Position numbers and translations under genes: made by a program. From Phoenix dactylifera (taxonomy: Eukaryota > Streptophyta > Magnoliopsida > Arecales > Arecaceae): DNA of 64,000 bases. The stretch's first letter is position 1; every line of letters begins with the position of its first letter. Below, in pieces: positions 45,522 to 58,070 of the stretch. The stretch spans positions 16,750,129 to 16,814,128 of the forward strand of contig NC_052397.1 in NCBI RefSeq assembly GCF_009389715.1. The letters run 5' to 3'. Below the pieces are notes generated by a model. It saw only the letters and a list, made by a program, of their open reading frames with translations, did no database searches and was not told the DNA's origin.

Positions 45522-46152
45522 ATGGCACGGCGAGGTGGTCGTGGAGCTTCCAATGCTTCCGGTCGCGGGGCCTCTCGCGCCTCTGGCCGGAGGGCCGCTG
45601 CATCTCCAACACACTCTCAGCAACACTCCACCTCCCCACCGCCCGCTCAGACGGTCGAAGCCGCCCAGTTCGACCAGCTAACCCAGCAGGTTCGCACCCT
45701 CGCGGAGGCGGTGCAGAATCTGCAGGGTACGATGTTCCGGGCGCCGCAGCGGGCTCAGGAGCCGCCGCTGCCTGAGCGTTCGCCTGTCCTCCTCAACCCG
45801 CGCTCCTTCCTATCCCATGGGGAGGAGCGCCGGCGCGAGAAGGATTCTCGAGCACGCTCCATTCTACCGGGACCTTCCCACCGGAGCTGCGCGGGGTACG
45901 AGAGGCGGGCCCGGGCGCGTTCCCAGACCCCCCCAGTCCTCGAGGAACCCGCGCTCCAGTCGGTCCCTCTCTCGCCGCTCCTTGTCTCCCACCCACCGGT
46001 CGCGCTCCCTGGACCGGCGGGTGGACGATCTCCACTGACAACTCCAGGTCCTGAAGGGCCATTCCAAAGATCCCTTCGCCGACTTAGAGATCTCCTCCCA
46101 GCCGGCGCTTGCCTCGAGGATCCTGCGGACCCCGAATCCGCCGGGGTTCAAA
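45522..46152 (+). pseudogene. Gypsy gag N-terminal region, disrupted
   Basis: Starts MARRGGRGASNASGRGASRA, a basic Ser/Arg-rich leader, then a helical segment (DQLTQQVRTLAEAVQNLQG). A frameshift near 45840-45900 takes the original frame out of this reading. In the frame that continues into the next ORF a TGA stop lies at 46036-46038 (after VDDLH). Full-length gag therefore cannot be made from one frame. Confidence 0.8.
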
Positions 46153-49100
46153 ATGCCGGCGATCGAGCCCTATGACGGGGCGGCGGACCCGCGGGATCAC
46201 GTCGAGAGTTTCAGGACCCTTATGCTCCTCCACGGAGCATCAGATCCCCTTCTCTGCAAGGCTTTCCCGGCAACCCTCCGTGGCCCGGCGAGGGCGTGGT
46301 TCGCCGGGCTGGAGGCTGACTCAATCCGGTCCTTCGACCAGTTCACTCGCCTCTTCGTCACTCATTTCGCCGTCAGTAGCCGGCGGCGACTGGTCTCCGA
46401 CTCCCTCTTTGATGTCCGGCAAAACGAGGGAGAAAGCCTGCGGGATTATCTTACCCGATTCAACAGGGCTACGCTGGAGGTCCGGAACCTGAGTCAGGAG
46501 GTAGCTCTTTCAGCCCTGAAGCGTGGCTTCCGGAAGGGCAGACTCACCTTCTCCCTGGACAAACGCCTGCCGCGGAGCTTCCCAGAGCTGTTGTCCCGGG
46601 CGAACCAGTATGCGGACGCCGAGGAGGCGGCCGCCCACCGGAGCAAGGAGGCCGCCGAGATCCCTCCAAGGCTTGGGAAGAAAAGGCGGAAAGAGGCACG
46701 CCAGAGGAGGAGCCCGACGCCCCAGCGTCGGCGCAGAAGCCCGTCGCCGGCGAAGAACCACGGCGCCCCACGCCCTCGTTCTCCGCCCCGACGTTTCAAC
46801 CGGTACACCCCTCTCCTGACTCCCCGGGCCCAGATCCTTATGGAGATCAAGGGGCGGGAGGACCTCCCGGCCCCGAGACAGATGCGGAAGATCCCTGGGA
46901 AGAGGCCCTCCCGGGCGTACTGTGAGTACCACCGAGACCACGGCTACGACACAGAAGACTGCTTCCAGCTTCGGGACGAGATCGAGGCTCTCATCCGCCG
47001 GGGGCGTCTCGGTCGATATGTGAGCGACCGACGTCCCCCCGCAGACCCGCGTCCGGCCGACCCGGCTCCTCCGGAGCCTCGGGAGCAGAATCGACCCGTT
47101 GCGGGCATGATCCACACTATCACTGGGGGCTGCCCCCGGCCCGTGAGGAACGCAGGGGGCTCGACGGAGGCGTCAGGTGCGGCCGTCGCAAAGAGGCAGA
47201 GGGTCGGCAATGTAATCACCTTTTGTGATAAGGATGTAATGGGGGTTCAGACCCCCCACGATGACGCCATGGTAATCTCCCTCACTATGGCAAACTATGA
47301 CGTAAGGCGTGTTCTTGTGGATAGTGGAAGCTCAGCTGATATCTTGTTTTACGAGGCCTTCCAAAAGATGGGCTTGTCCAGACAATTGTTGCACAAAATA
47401 TCCACCCCCCTCATAGGATTCACCGGTGACGCTGTCCCGGCGGAAGGTGTCGTTGAGCTGCCTGTGACTGCGGGCATCGCACCCGCAGAAGCCACGGTGC
47501 GACTCGGGTTCTTGGTCGTCCGTATTCCCTCGGCCTACAACGCTATCCTCGGACGACCCGGACTGAACGCCCTTCGCGCGGTGGTCTCTACGTACCACTT
47601 GCTCATGCGGTTCCCCACAACGGTCGGGATCGGGGAGGTCCGAGGTGACCAACCGACCGCACGGCAATGTTTCTTAGCGACCCTCAAAAGGAAGAAGCCC
47701 GCAGAAGCCCTCAACGTCGAGTCCCTTGATGCCAGAGACGAGGTGGCCTTGCGGCAGGGGGAGCCGGCCGAGGGTGTGGTCGAAGTTCCCCTCGAGGAAG
47801 GCCGCCGGGACCGGGCGGTCCGGGTCGGCGCCAATCTCGACCCGGGAGCTCGGGCCCGGTTGGTGGAATTCCTCCGAGCCAATGCCGATGTATTTGCCTG
47901 GTCGGCGGCCGATGTACCTGGGATCGACCCGGAGGTCATTTCTCACGCCCTCAACGTCGACCCGACCCACCGGCCAGTGAAGCAGAAGAAGAGACACTGT
48001 GCCCCGGATCGGATCCGGGTGGTCGACCAGGAGGTAGACAAGCTCTTGGAGGCAGGATTCATAAGGGAGGTGAGTCCCCGAGTGGCTGGCAAATGTCGTA
48101 CTTGTCCGGAAGGCGAGCGGGAGTGGAGGATGTGCGTCGACTATACCGACCTGAACAAGGCGTGCCCTAAGGATAGCTTTCCGCTTCCGCGGATAGACCA
48201 ACTGGTCGACGCGACTTCCGGATATCAGCTGCTGTCTTTCATGGACGCCTTCTCCGGTTACAACCAGATAATGATGGTCCCACAGGACGAGGAGAAAACT
48301 GCCTTTATAACAGACCGGGGGCTGTACTGCTACAAGGTAATGCCCTTCGGTCTGAAGAATGCTGGCGCCACTTACCAGCGCCTCGTCAACAAAATCTTCA
48401 AAGAGCAAATCGGCCGGAACATGGAGGTGTACGTGGACGATATGCTGGTGAAGAGTTGCCAGGCAGACCAGCACATCGTGGATCTGGAGGAGACTTTCAC
48501 CACCTTGCGGAAGTTTCGCATGAAGCTGAACCCAGCGAAGTGCGCCTTTGGCGCTTCGGCCGGGAGGTTCCTCGGTTTCATTGTCAACCAGCGGGGTATC
48601 GAAGCCAACCCGGATAAAATCAAGGCCATCCAAGGTATATCCCCTCCGACCAAAGTGAAGGAGGTTCAGGAGCTCGCTGGAAGGGTCGCCGCGCTCGGAC
48701 GATTTGTGGCAAAATCGGCCGAACGCTGCCAACCATTCTTCAAAGTGTTAAAACACCCGAAAGACTTCCTCTGGACGGCCGAATGCCAAGCAGCATTCGA
48801 CCAGCTCAAGAAATATCTGGCGTCTCCTCCCCTGCTGTCCAAGCCGCAAGAAGGGGAGATGCTCTACCTCTATCTGGCGGTCTCCCCAACCGCGGTCAGT
48901 GCGGTGCTGGTTCGGGAAGAGGCAAAGCTCCAGAAGCCCGTGTACTACATCAGCCGGGTCCTACGGGATGCCGAGACGCGGTATACGAAGGCTGAAAAGA
49001 TCGCCTTCGTGCTGCTGACCGCGACCAGGAGGCTCCGCCCCTATTTCCATGCCCATTCTGTCACCCTCTTAACTGATCAACCACTACGACAGATCCTCAG

Positions 49101-50340
49101 CAACCCCGAGAATGCGGGACGGCTGGTGAAGTGGGCAGTAGAACTCGGTGAGTTCGACATCCGCTACCAGCCTCGACCCGCCATCAAGGCCCAGGTGCTC
49201 GCGGACTTCCTCGCTGAGTGCACGGTGCAGGAGGCGGAGCCTAGACCGTCGGAAATGCCCAGCCTCGACCTCCCGACCTGGACGCTTCACATCGATGGGT
49301 CGTCGAACCCCGAGGGTGGAGGAGCCGGGCTGATCCTTACCAGTCCTGATGGAGTGATAGCCGAGTATGCCTTGAGGTTTGGATTTTCAGTGACCAACAA
49401 CGAGGCGGAGTACGAGGCCCTAGTCGCGGGACTCAAACTCATAGGGGAGCTCGGCATCCGGCGTTTGAAGGTTTTCACCGACTCCCAGCTGGTGGTCGGG
49501 CAGGTCCGTGGGGAGTTCGAGGCCCGGAGCCCGACCATGCAGAACTACATCCGGAAGGTGCAAGCACTCATTCCCGACCTCGGCAGCGTCGACCTCCAGC
49601 AGGTCCCCAGAAGCGAAAATGCCAGGGCCGACAGGTTGTCCCGCTTGGTGGGCGCAGAGGCGCACAACTTGTCGAGGGCAATCTACCTGGAGACCCTGGA
49701 TGCCCCGAGCATCGGCGAGGCTGGAGCGGTGATGGCGATTGATCCGGAGCCGTCTTGGATGGACCCGCTCGTCGCCTACCTCGCCGAAGGAATCCTCCCT
49801 GAAGACGAAGATCAAGCTCGGCGACTTGTCAGGAAGTCCGCCCACTACGTACTCTATGAAGGGAGGCTGTATCGGACCTCATTTACCGCCCCCCTCTTAA
49901 GGTGCCTCCGCCCCTCGGAGGCGGCCTACGTCCTCGGCGAAGTCCACGAGGGCGTCTGCGGATCGCACTCGGGGGCTAGGTCCTTGGCGCACAAGATCAT
50001 GAGGCAAGGCTATTATTGGCCTACCTTGTTGGAGGACTCAAAGGGTCACGTACGGAAATGCGACGCCTGCCAGCGCCACGCCAACGTCCAGAGAGTCCCT
50101 TCTGTCCCCTTGGCACCAATCACCGCACCCTGGCCCTTCGCACAATGGGGAATGGATATCCTCGGACCATTCCCCGTCGCTTCCGCCCAGCGGAAATTCT
50201 TGATTGTTGCAATCGACTACTTCACCAAGTGGGTGGAGGCAGAGCCGCTGGCCACTATCACGGAGGCGCAAGTCCGGAAGTTCGTGAAGAAAAAACATCA
50301 TTGTCCGATTTGGGGTACCCCGGGTCCTCATCTCGGATAA
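46153..50340 (+). pseudogene. Gypsy gag-pol polyprotein, 1395-codon open frame
   Basis: Domains in order are: retrotransposon gag (about 46180-46490, GPARAWFAGLEADSI), the CEYHRDHGYDTEDC motif (46915-46960), and protease with VDSGSSADIL (about 47320). RT follows with FMDAFSGYNQI (about 48238) and YVDDMLV (about 48430). RNase H is at about 49285-49640 (HIDGSSNPEGGGAG, FTDSQLV). The integrase zinc finger is at about 49940-50075 (HEGVCGSH, KCDACQRH), with the start of the catalytic core (WGMDILGPF). Two nearby shifts cancel in the RT N-terminus (about 48070-48122), leaving a scrambled stretch of about 15 residues. An extra A near 50290 ends the frame inside integrase. It is defective despite its length. 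Confidence 0.93.
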
Positions 50341-50989
50341 TGGTCGACAGTTCGACAACAAGCATTTCCGTGACTTCTGCGAGGGGTTCGGGATCGAGCA
50401 TCGGTTCATATCTGTGTCGCATCCCCAAACCAACGGCGAGGCCGAGGTGACAAATCGGACAATCCTCCAAGGAATTAAGGCGTGAATCGGTCGGACGAGG
50501 CAAGCTTGGGTCGAAGAACTCGAGAACGTCCTTTGGGCGTATCGGACCACGCATCGGACCCCTACCGGGGAGACGCCTTTCAGCCTAACCTATGGCACGG
50601 AAGCGGTTGTCCCCGTGGAGCTCGGACTCCCCTCGCCCCGGGTGGCTGCGCACCAACCCGAGGCCAATTCGGAGCAACTCCGAGGGAACCTGGACCTCTT
50701 GGAAGAAGCGAGGGAAATGGCGCAGGTTCGGATGGCGATGTATCAGCGGAGGGTAGCCCGATATTATAACTCCAAGGTCCGACCAAAACTTTTCAGAATC
50801 GGAGATCTGGTGCTAAGGCGAGCCAAAGCATCTCAACCCGCGGAAGGTGGGAAGCTGGCGCCAAATTGGGAAGGCCCGTATAGGGTTCGCTGGGTAAACC
50901 GACCTGGCTCCTACCAGTTGGAGGCCCTAGATGGTCGAGAAATTCCAAGGAGCTGGAATTCCGCTAACCTGCGGGTGTATTGCCAGTAG
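50285..50989 (+). pseudogene. Gypsy integrase C-terminal half, after frameshift
   Basis: Continues the catalytic core in another frame (LISDNGRQFDNKHF, HPQTNGEAEVTNRTI) to the C-terminal domain (KLAPNWEGPYRVRWV, ending ANLRVYCQ). An in-frame TGA interrupts it at about 50482, where an Arg codon is expected. Confidence 0.9.
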
Positions 50990-52057
50990 AAAGACAAAGC
51001 CAGAAAGACAGTTCAAAAAATGTATAGTCCTTTTCATCTCAATAATTCCTGGTTACAATGGCGTGTTCGTGTGATTACAAAGAATTCCCGGAGGAGAATT
51101 GGGGAGTAAAGAAAGTAAGGAAGAGGTGGGGACTCCGTGGAGCTGAAGATCCGGGATCCCGAACCCTCCACCCGAAGCAGCTGCAATCCCACCGGACGTG
51201 GGTGCTTCCCTCCGGAGGCGCCATCGACGCCTCACGCAACAGACGAAGAGCCGGCGCGGACGAAGAAGAAGTTCGCACTGCTTCTAGAGGAACGCCACCT
51301 CCAAGGGATATTCCGGTCCTCCCCAGGAGAAGGGGAGGAAAGGAATACAAGGGAGAAGAGCGCGAGGAGGCGCGTCCCGGATGAAGCGTCTAGCGCAGAG
51401 CTCAATCGGGAGGTGGGACTGAAAAGAGGGGGGATGTGATCCCGGATGAAACGCCTAGAGCGGAGTTCCACCGGGGAGAATCTCCCTGTTGATCCCAGAT
51501 GAAACGACTAGTTGGCGGAAGTTGCGAGGGGCGTGCCTCCCGTTCCTCCGGCAGGGGTTTTCCAGCCACGCGCCGGAGAGGAGGTCCACGATCCATGGCA
51601 ACCTGAACAGCTCCGGCTTGGCAGGCTCCACCGCACCTGCGCTTATATTTATAGCCAAACTGTGGCCCCCTGGTCGTTCCGATGCGGGTGGCTCCAATAA
51701 ATGCGGGCACATCGAATCAGGAGCCGTTCCGGCTCTCGAGGTTTATCCCCCCACGATCTCCTAAGCGTCGTTCTCCTTAATTGCATTCTTCGTGCAGGAT
51801 ACTCCGGGCGGCGTGTATCCCGCAGCCCACATATCTCCGCATGCGTCCAGGCCGCATCCGCCTCGAAGAACGCGCGTATCGCGGCCGCTTAACTGGCACT
51901 CCTCGCAAGCAGCAACTGGCCGGTCCGATTTCCCAGGTAACGCCTCAATTAGCATTTAATGGCCTTCTGGTGTTCCCAGGCGACGCTTCGAGAGGAGGAG
52001 AAACACGATCGCAGCTGGCCACGGAGAAACCCCGTCGAGCGGCAAGTGATAGGGGCG
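50990..52057 (+). other. Gypsy non-coding region before the tandem arrays
   Basis: No gene recognised on either strand. GGATGAA-CG-CTAG occurs three times (about 51380, 51444 and 51498) in degenerate 60-70-bp repeats. A TATA-like CTTATATTTATAGCC is at about 51640. Confidence 0.5.
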
Positions 52058-53508
52058 CGACCAACGAGCGGAATTCTCCGAGGCTCGGTCCTCGGATGCC
52101 AGGCTAACCCGATGATCATCCCGGGAGCAGACTAGCCTGAAGCCCCGACCGGTCGCCTCGGCTTGCGCCAGCCTTGGCCGACCAACGAGCGGAATTCCCC
52201 GAGGCTCGGTCCTCGGATGCCAGGCTAACCCGATGACCATCCCGGGAGCAGACTAGCCTGAAGCCCCGACCGGTCGCCTCGGCTTGCGCCAGCCTTGGCC
52301 GACCAACGAGCGGAATTCTCCGAGGCTCGGCCCTCGGATGCCAGGCTAACCCGATGATCATCCCGGGAGCAGACTAGCCTGAAGCCCCAACCGGTCGCCT
52401 CGGCTTGCGCCAGCCTTGGCCGACCAACGAGCGGAATTCTCCGAGGCTCGGCCCTCGGATGCCAGGCTAACCCGATGACCATCCCGGGAGCAGACTAGCC
52501 TGAAGCCCCGACCGGTCGCCTCGGCTTGCGCCAGCCTTGGCCGACCAACGAGCGGAATTCTCCGAGGCTCGGTCCTCGGATGCCAGGCTAACCCGATGAT
52601 CATCCCGGGAGCAGACTAGCCTGAAGCCCCGACCGGTCGCCTCGGCTTGCGCCAGCCTTAACCGACCAACGAGCGGAATTCTCCGAGGCTCGGTCCTCGA
52701 TGCCAGGCTAACCCGATGACCATCCCGGGAGCAGACTAGCCTGAAGCCCCGACCGGTCGCCTCGGCTTGCGCCAGCCTTGGCCGACCAACGAGCGGAATT
52801 CTCCGAGGCTCGGCCCTCGGATGCTAGGCTAACCCGATGATCATTCCGGGAGCAGACTAGCCTGAAGCCCCGACCGGTCGCCTCGGCTTGCGCCAGCCTT
52901 GGCCGACCAACGAGCGGAATTCCCCGAGGCTCGGCCCTCGGATGCCAGGCTAACCCGATGACCATCCCGGGAGCAGACTAGCCTGAAGCCCCGACCGGTC
53001 GCCTCGGCTTGCGCCAGCCTTGGCCGACCAACGAGCGAAATTCCCCGAGGCTCGGTCCTCGGATGCCAGGCTAACCCGATGATCATCCCGGGAGCAGACT
53101 AGCCTGAAGCCCCGACCGGTCGCCTCGGCTTGCGCCAGCCTTGGCCGACCAACGAGCGGAATTCCCCGAGGCTCGGCCCTCGGATGCCAGGCTAACCCGA
53201 TGACCATCCTGGGAGCAGACTAGCCTGAAGCCCCGACCGGTCGCCTCGGCTTGCGCCAGCCTTGGCCGACCAACGAGCGGAATTCCCCGAGGCTCGGCCC
53301 TCGGATGCCAGGCTAACCCGATGATCATCCCGGGAGCAGACTAGCCTGAAGCCCCGACCGGTCGCCTCGGCTTGCGCCAGCCTTGGCCGACCAACGAGCG
53401 GAATTTCCCGAGGCTCGGCCCTCGGATGCCAGGCTAACCCGATGATCATCCCGGGAGCAGACTAGCCTGAAGCCCCGACCGGTCGCCTCGGCTTGCACCA
53501 GCCTTGGC
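52058..53508 (+). repeat. 121-bp tandem array inside the gypsy element, 12 units
   Basis: Units begin GACCAACGAGCGGAATT and run through GGCTCGG-CCTCGGATGCCAGG, AACCCGATGA-CATCCCGGG and CCGGTCGCCTCGGCTTGCG. Starts fall near 52058, 52179, 52300 and so on every 121 bp (one unit of 120) to 53388, with a thirteenth cut short. Units are nearly identical. Overlapping open frames here are only by-products of a period that is not a multiple of three. Confidence 0.97.
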
Positions 53509-54722
53509 CGACCAACGAGCGGAATTTCCTGAGGCCTAACCCTCGGATGCCTGGCCTAGCGCCGGAAGAATTTCCTGAGGCCTAACCCTCGGATGCCCGG
53601 CCTAGCGCCGGAAGAATTTCCTGAGGCCTAACCCTCGGATGCCCGGCCTAGCGCCGGAAGAATTTTCTGAGGCCTAACCCTCGGATGCCCGGCCTAGCGC
53701 CGGAAGAATTTCCTGAGGCCTAACCCTCGGATGCCTGGCCTTGCGCCGGAAGAATTTCCTGAGGCCTAACCCTCGGATGCCTGGCCTAGCGCCGGAAGAA
53801 TTTCCTGAGGCCTAACCCTCGGATGCCCGGCCTAGCGCCGGAAGAATTTTCTGAGGCCTAACCCTCGGATGCCTGGCCTAGCGCCGGAAGAATTTCCTGA
53901 GGCCTAACCCTCGGATGCCTGGCCTAGCGCCGGAAGAATTTTCTGAGGCCTAACCCTCGGATGCCCGGCCTAGCGCCGGAAGAATTTCCTGAGGCCTAAC
54001 CCTCGGATGCCCGGCCTAGCGCCGGAAGAATTTCCTGAGGCCTAACCCTCGGATGCCCGGCCTAGCGCCGGAAGAATTTCCTGAGGCCTAACCCTCGGAT
54101 GCCTGGCCTAGCGCCGGAAGAATTTTCTGAGGCCTAACCCTCGGATGCCTGGCCTAGCGCCGGAAGAATTTCCTGAGGCCTAACCCTCGGATGCCCGGCC
54201 TAGCGCCGGAAGAATTTTCTGAGGCCTAACCCTCGGATGCCTGGCCTAGCGCCGGAAGAATTTCCTGAGGCCTAACCCTCGGATGCCTGGCCTAGCGCCG
54301 GAAGAATTTTCTGAGGCCTAACCCTCGGATGCCCGGCCTAGCGCCGGAAGAATTTCCTGAGGCCTAACCCTCGGATGCCCGGCCTAGCGCCGGAAGAATT
54401 TCCTGAGGCCTAACCCTCGGATGCCCGGCCTAGCGCCGGAAGAATTTCCTGAGGCCTAACCCTCGGATGCCCGGCCTAGCGCCGGAAGAATTTTCTGAGG
54501 CCTAACCCTCGGATGCCTGGCCTAGCGCCGGAAGAATTTCCTGAGGCCTAATCCTCGGATGCCTGGCCTAGCGCCGGATGAATTTCCTGAGGCCTAACCC
54601 TCGGATGCCTGGCCTAGCGCCGGAAGAATTTCTTGAGGCCTAGCCCTCGGATGCCTGGCCTAGCGCCGGAAGAATTTCCTGAGGCCTAACCCTCGGATGC
54701 CTGGCCTAGCGCCGGAAGAACT
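53509..54722 (+). repeat. 46-bp tandem array inside the gypsy element, about 26 units
   Basis: Unit GAATTTCCTGAGGCCTAACC then CTCGGATGC-CGGCCTAGCG then CCGGAA, 46 bp. It begins inside the last 121-bp unit and continues without a gap. Units differ mainly at TTTCC/TTTTC and GCCC/GCCT. Confidence 0.97.
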
Positions 54723-55343
54723 TCAAGAGTCAGGAGTCGGCGAGGCGCTACCAGGAGTTAAAAAGAGGAAGGACGAAAGTGAAATGAGGAAACACTTTGT
54801 TTGCATTAACTTTCGTTGCATCAGGGCCGAGACCCATACAACATGGCAAAACGCCAACATACAAAGAAAAGAACAAAGAAAAGTACAGAGAGTCAGCTTA
54901 GAGGAACCCCTGGGTCTGGAACGGCGAGCACGTCCGCGAAGGAAAGGGAGAACGGCTCCGAGAGAGTCAAAGGAGGAGCGAACGAACAGTCCGACGGCAA
55001 CGGCAGCAGCACAAGGGAGAAACTCGAGGATGCCTGTGAAAAGAAAGGCGGACGGGGGAGGGCCCCCGGTTAAATAGGCGGAAAGGCGGGTGACGCCTCG
55101 GTGACGCCAGAGGACGCCTGGCTGCCGAAGGATCGTTCGCGCCCCAAAGGCGAATCGACGCCATTAAGGAAGGATGTCCGCCGAAATCCGCAGACCGCCA
55201 GATCAGCGACAACCGCCATACGCCATAAAGAAGGTGGGGAGCTCGGAGCGCGCGCACCTTTCCGAGGGATGGCGGCAATCTCGAAGCGTCACTCCCTTCA
55301 CCCGTTCCCCTCCTGGTTCCAGGCTCGGAAGTGGGGGGGCTAC
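54723..55343 (+). other. Gypsy 3' internal region and polypurine tract
   Basis: No recognised protein. The last bases, GTGGGGGGGCTAC (55331-55343), are the likely polypurine tract in front of the 3' LTR. Confidence 0.6.
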
Positions 55344-56141
55344 TGTTACGGGGGAACTTAGCCACCATGCCCCACGTGACCGGCACGCGCGCCCAGGAAG
55401 ACTACGGCTGCCCCTTGATCCAGCAATCCGACCTCGGGTCGGATATCTTCGGCTCCGCAGCCCGACCCCGAGTCGGCTGCCCCTTGGTCCAGCAATCCGA
55501 CCTCGGGTCGGATATCTTCGGCTCCGCAGCCCGACCCCGAGTCGGCTGCCCCTTGATCCAGCAATCCGACCTCGGGTCGGATATCTTCGGCTCCGCAGCC
55601 CGACCCCAAGTCGGCTGCCCCTTGATCCAGCAATCCGACCTCAAGTCGGCAATCTCTTGACAACAACAGACTGTTCCCCTGAGGCACGCCGCGGCCCCCT
55701 GCTCCACTACTCCCTGCAACGGCCGTATCCGGCGCTGCCCCACGATCCCCTGTAACAGCCGTACAAAGCGGAGCTCCACTACGCCCTGCCATGGCCGTAC
55801 CCAGCGCTGCCCCACGACGCCCTGTAACGACCATGTCAATGGCAACCCCATCGGGCCACACGATGACCAATCCCCAGAAAAACCCCCCAGCCTGATATAT
55901 ATGCGGCTGGGGGGGAAGGGGAGGGTAAGCAAGATTTTCCAGAGTATTATCTTACCTGCTACCTCTTCTTCTCCTTCGATCTCCCCTAACTTGATCGTCG
56001 GAGGGCCCCCACCACCCCGGTGGTGGTGCGAGGCTTGCTTGCAGGTTTCCCGGCGGAAGGTGGAGCGCAACCGAAGTAATTCCAAGGGAACCCCGTTCAC
56101 ACCGCTGTGCCAATCGTTCTCGGTTTGGACCCCCAGCAACA
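55344..56141 (+). repeat. 3' LTR of the gypsy element
   Basis: 798 bp, TGTTACGGGG to CCCAGCAACA, with three full 69-bp units plus a partial one (55407-55660). Followed by the TAAAC target duplication. Confidence 0.95.
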
Positions 56142-56860
56142 TAAACCAAGCTCAACACCTCAGAGAAAAAGAATTTTAAACAGAAATACAGAGGAGGAGC
56201 ATTCCAAAAGAAGGAAAAAGGCAACTATCAAGGAGGAGCAAACCAACAACAATCAGATGGTTTCAATCCTCGATGCCGAGTTTGCAAGAAGAACAACCAT
56301 GACTCAAAAGATTATCGATATAGATGCAATAAGTACTGCAAGATCCCCAACCATTCACAAAGGGACTGTTGGTACCGAAAGAAGAATGGAAATGAAGAAG
56401 CCAACTTCACTAAAAATGAAGCAGAAACTCAACAACTCTTCTCTTGCATGAATGTTCAAGAAGATTCTCAAAATGTATGGTATTTGGATAGTGGGTGTAG
56501 CAACCACATGACGGGGAACCAAAAGATCTTCATCCAACTTGACAAAAATTATTCTTCCAAGTTATGCTCGGAGACGGCAAACTCCAAACTATTGAAGGCA
56601 AAGGATCTATTGAAGTTCTCACCAAAGGAGGTAACAAAAGGCTTATTAATGATGTTCTTTATGTGCCAAATTTATCTCATGACCTCCTAAGCATTGGGCA
56701 ACTTACTCAAAAAGGATATGCTATCAACTTCAATAACAATAGCTGCAAAATTTTTGATAAAAAGAATAACTATCTAGTTGCTACTGTTCCTATAAGCACA
56801 AACAATGTTTTTCCTCTAACTATGTTATGACAAGATGTCGTATTCAAAAGTGAAACTATC
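56142..56860 (+). pseudogene. Copia gag zinc knuckle and protease
   Basis: Continues the copia frame after the gypsy insertion. A Cys/His cluster (CRVCKKNNHDSKDYRY, about 56265) is the degenerate zinc knuckle. The protease site VWYLDSGCSNHMTG lies at about 56475-56515. The protease C-terminal part (LYVPNLSHDLLSIGQLTQKG) is at 56564-56830 in a shifted frame. Confidence 0.88.
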
Positions 56861-58070
56861 AATATGTCAACTTTATGGCATCTTCGATATGGACATTTGA
56901 ATATGAAGGGGTTGCATCTACTCAAGCAAAAAAATATGGTGATTGGTCTCCCTTCCATCGAAGGAAGAAGTCAAGTATGTGAAGGCTGCATATATGGAAA
57001 AATGCATAAGTTACCATTTCCAAAGTCTTCATGGAAAACCAAAGCACCTCTTGAACTTGTTCATGCTGATATATGTGGACCCACAGTAACTCCATCACAC
57101 AACAACCGAAGGTACTTCATTCTGTTTGTTGATGATTATACTAGAATGATGTGGGTTTACTTCTTGCATGCCAAGTCTGAAGCCTTCTCTATGTTTCTAC
57201 AATTCAAAGCACTAGTTGAGAAACAAAGTAGATTCCAAATCAAGACTCTTCGAACTAATCGAGGAGGAGTGTTTATCTACAAACCATTTATGGAGTACTG
57301 CAAACATAATGGTATCCAAAGACAACTCACAGTTCGTATGAGTCCTCAACAAAATGGAGTTGCTGAAAGAAGGAATCGCACCATTGTTGAAATGGCCTGA
57401 AGCATGTTGAAAGGAAAAGGCTTACCAAATAATTTTTGGGCTGAAGTTGTGCATACTGCTATTTACATTCTTAATATATCTCCTACAAAAACAGTGTTTA
57501 ACAAAACTCCATTTGAAGCATGGCACAAAAGAAAACCAACAGTACATCATCTTAAAGTATTTGGTTGTATTACCTATTCTCACATTCCATCACGATACCG
57601 GGAGAAATTTGATGAAAAAGGAGAAAAACTAATATTTATTGGTTACAGTGATGAATCCAAAGGTTACAGATTGTTCAATCCAAAAACCAAGAAGCTTGTC
57701 GTCTCAAGAGATGTAATTTTTGATGAAGCATCTAACTGGAATTGGACACAGAACTCATCTCAAATGCCAAACTCATATGAATTCATGGAGCCACAAGCTA
57801 AACAAGAAGAGCACCAACAAACTCCTTCTACACCAACATCAATTTCTTCACCAATACAAATTTCACCATCTATTTCACAAACTTCTTCTTCTTCATCAAG
57901 TTCAATCCATTCTCCCTCTTTTTTAGAAACCATGGATACAGATTCTTTACCAAAGAAAGTTCGATCTATGCAAGATATTTATAACACTTCTCACTTTGCT
58001 TTCTTTGGTTATGAACCTCAGAATTTTGAGAAAGCTGTTGTAAAGGAAGAACGGAAAAAGGCAAAAGGCA
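56861..58070 (+). pseudogene. Copia integrase
   Basis: The HHCC finger (LWHLRYGHLNMKGL, CEGCIYGKMHKLPF) is followed by the catalytic core (HADICGP, FVDDYTRMMWVYFL, MSPQQNGVAERRNRTI). A TGA stop at 57398-57400 replaces an Arg codon, and the integrase C-terminus continues to about 58070 (WAEVVHTAIYILN, KLIFIGYSDESKGYRLFNP). In the core the usual DNGGE reads NRGG, so a catalytic Asp is lost. Confidence 0.9.

Larger units (their letters stand above)
44614..56141 (+). mobile_element. Tat-type Ty3/gypsy retrotransposon inserted in copia gag
   Basis: 11.5-kb element with LTRs at 44614-45480 and 55344-56141 and TAAAC duplications on both sides (44609-44613 and 56142-56146). Coding order is gag, protease, RT, RNase H, integrase. 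A 4.3-kb region between pol and the 3' LTR contains two tandem arrays instead of an antisense ORF. Outside their tandem units the two LTRs differ at only about two positions over the ~480 bp I compared by eye. The insertion is therefore very recent, yet the coding region already has frameshifts and stops, so it was probably mobilised in trans. Confidence 0.95.

Noticed and set aside
46153..50340. A 1395-codon open frame as a possible large host gene
   Set aside because: It contains gag, protease, RT, RNase H and integrase motifs in gypsy order and lies between matching LTRs.
52058..53508. Series of ~85-codon minus-strand open frames as a protein repeat family
   Set aside because: They are generated by the 121-bp tandem array; each overlaps the next and none has an independent start or promoter.
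52058..54722. Regular arrays as a CRISPR
   Set aside because: Units are contiguous with no unique spacers, and the DNA is a plant retrotransposon.
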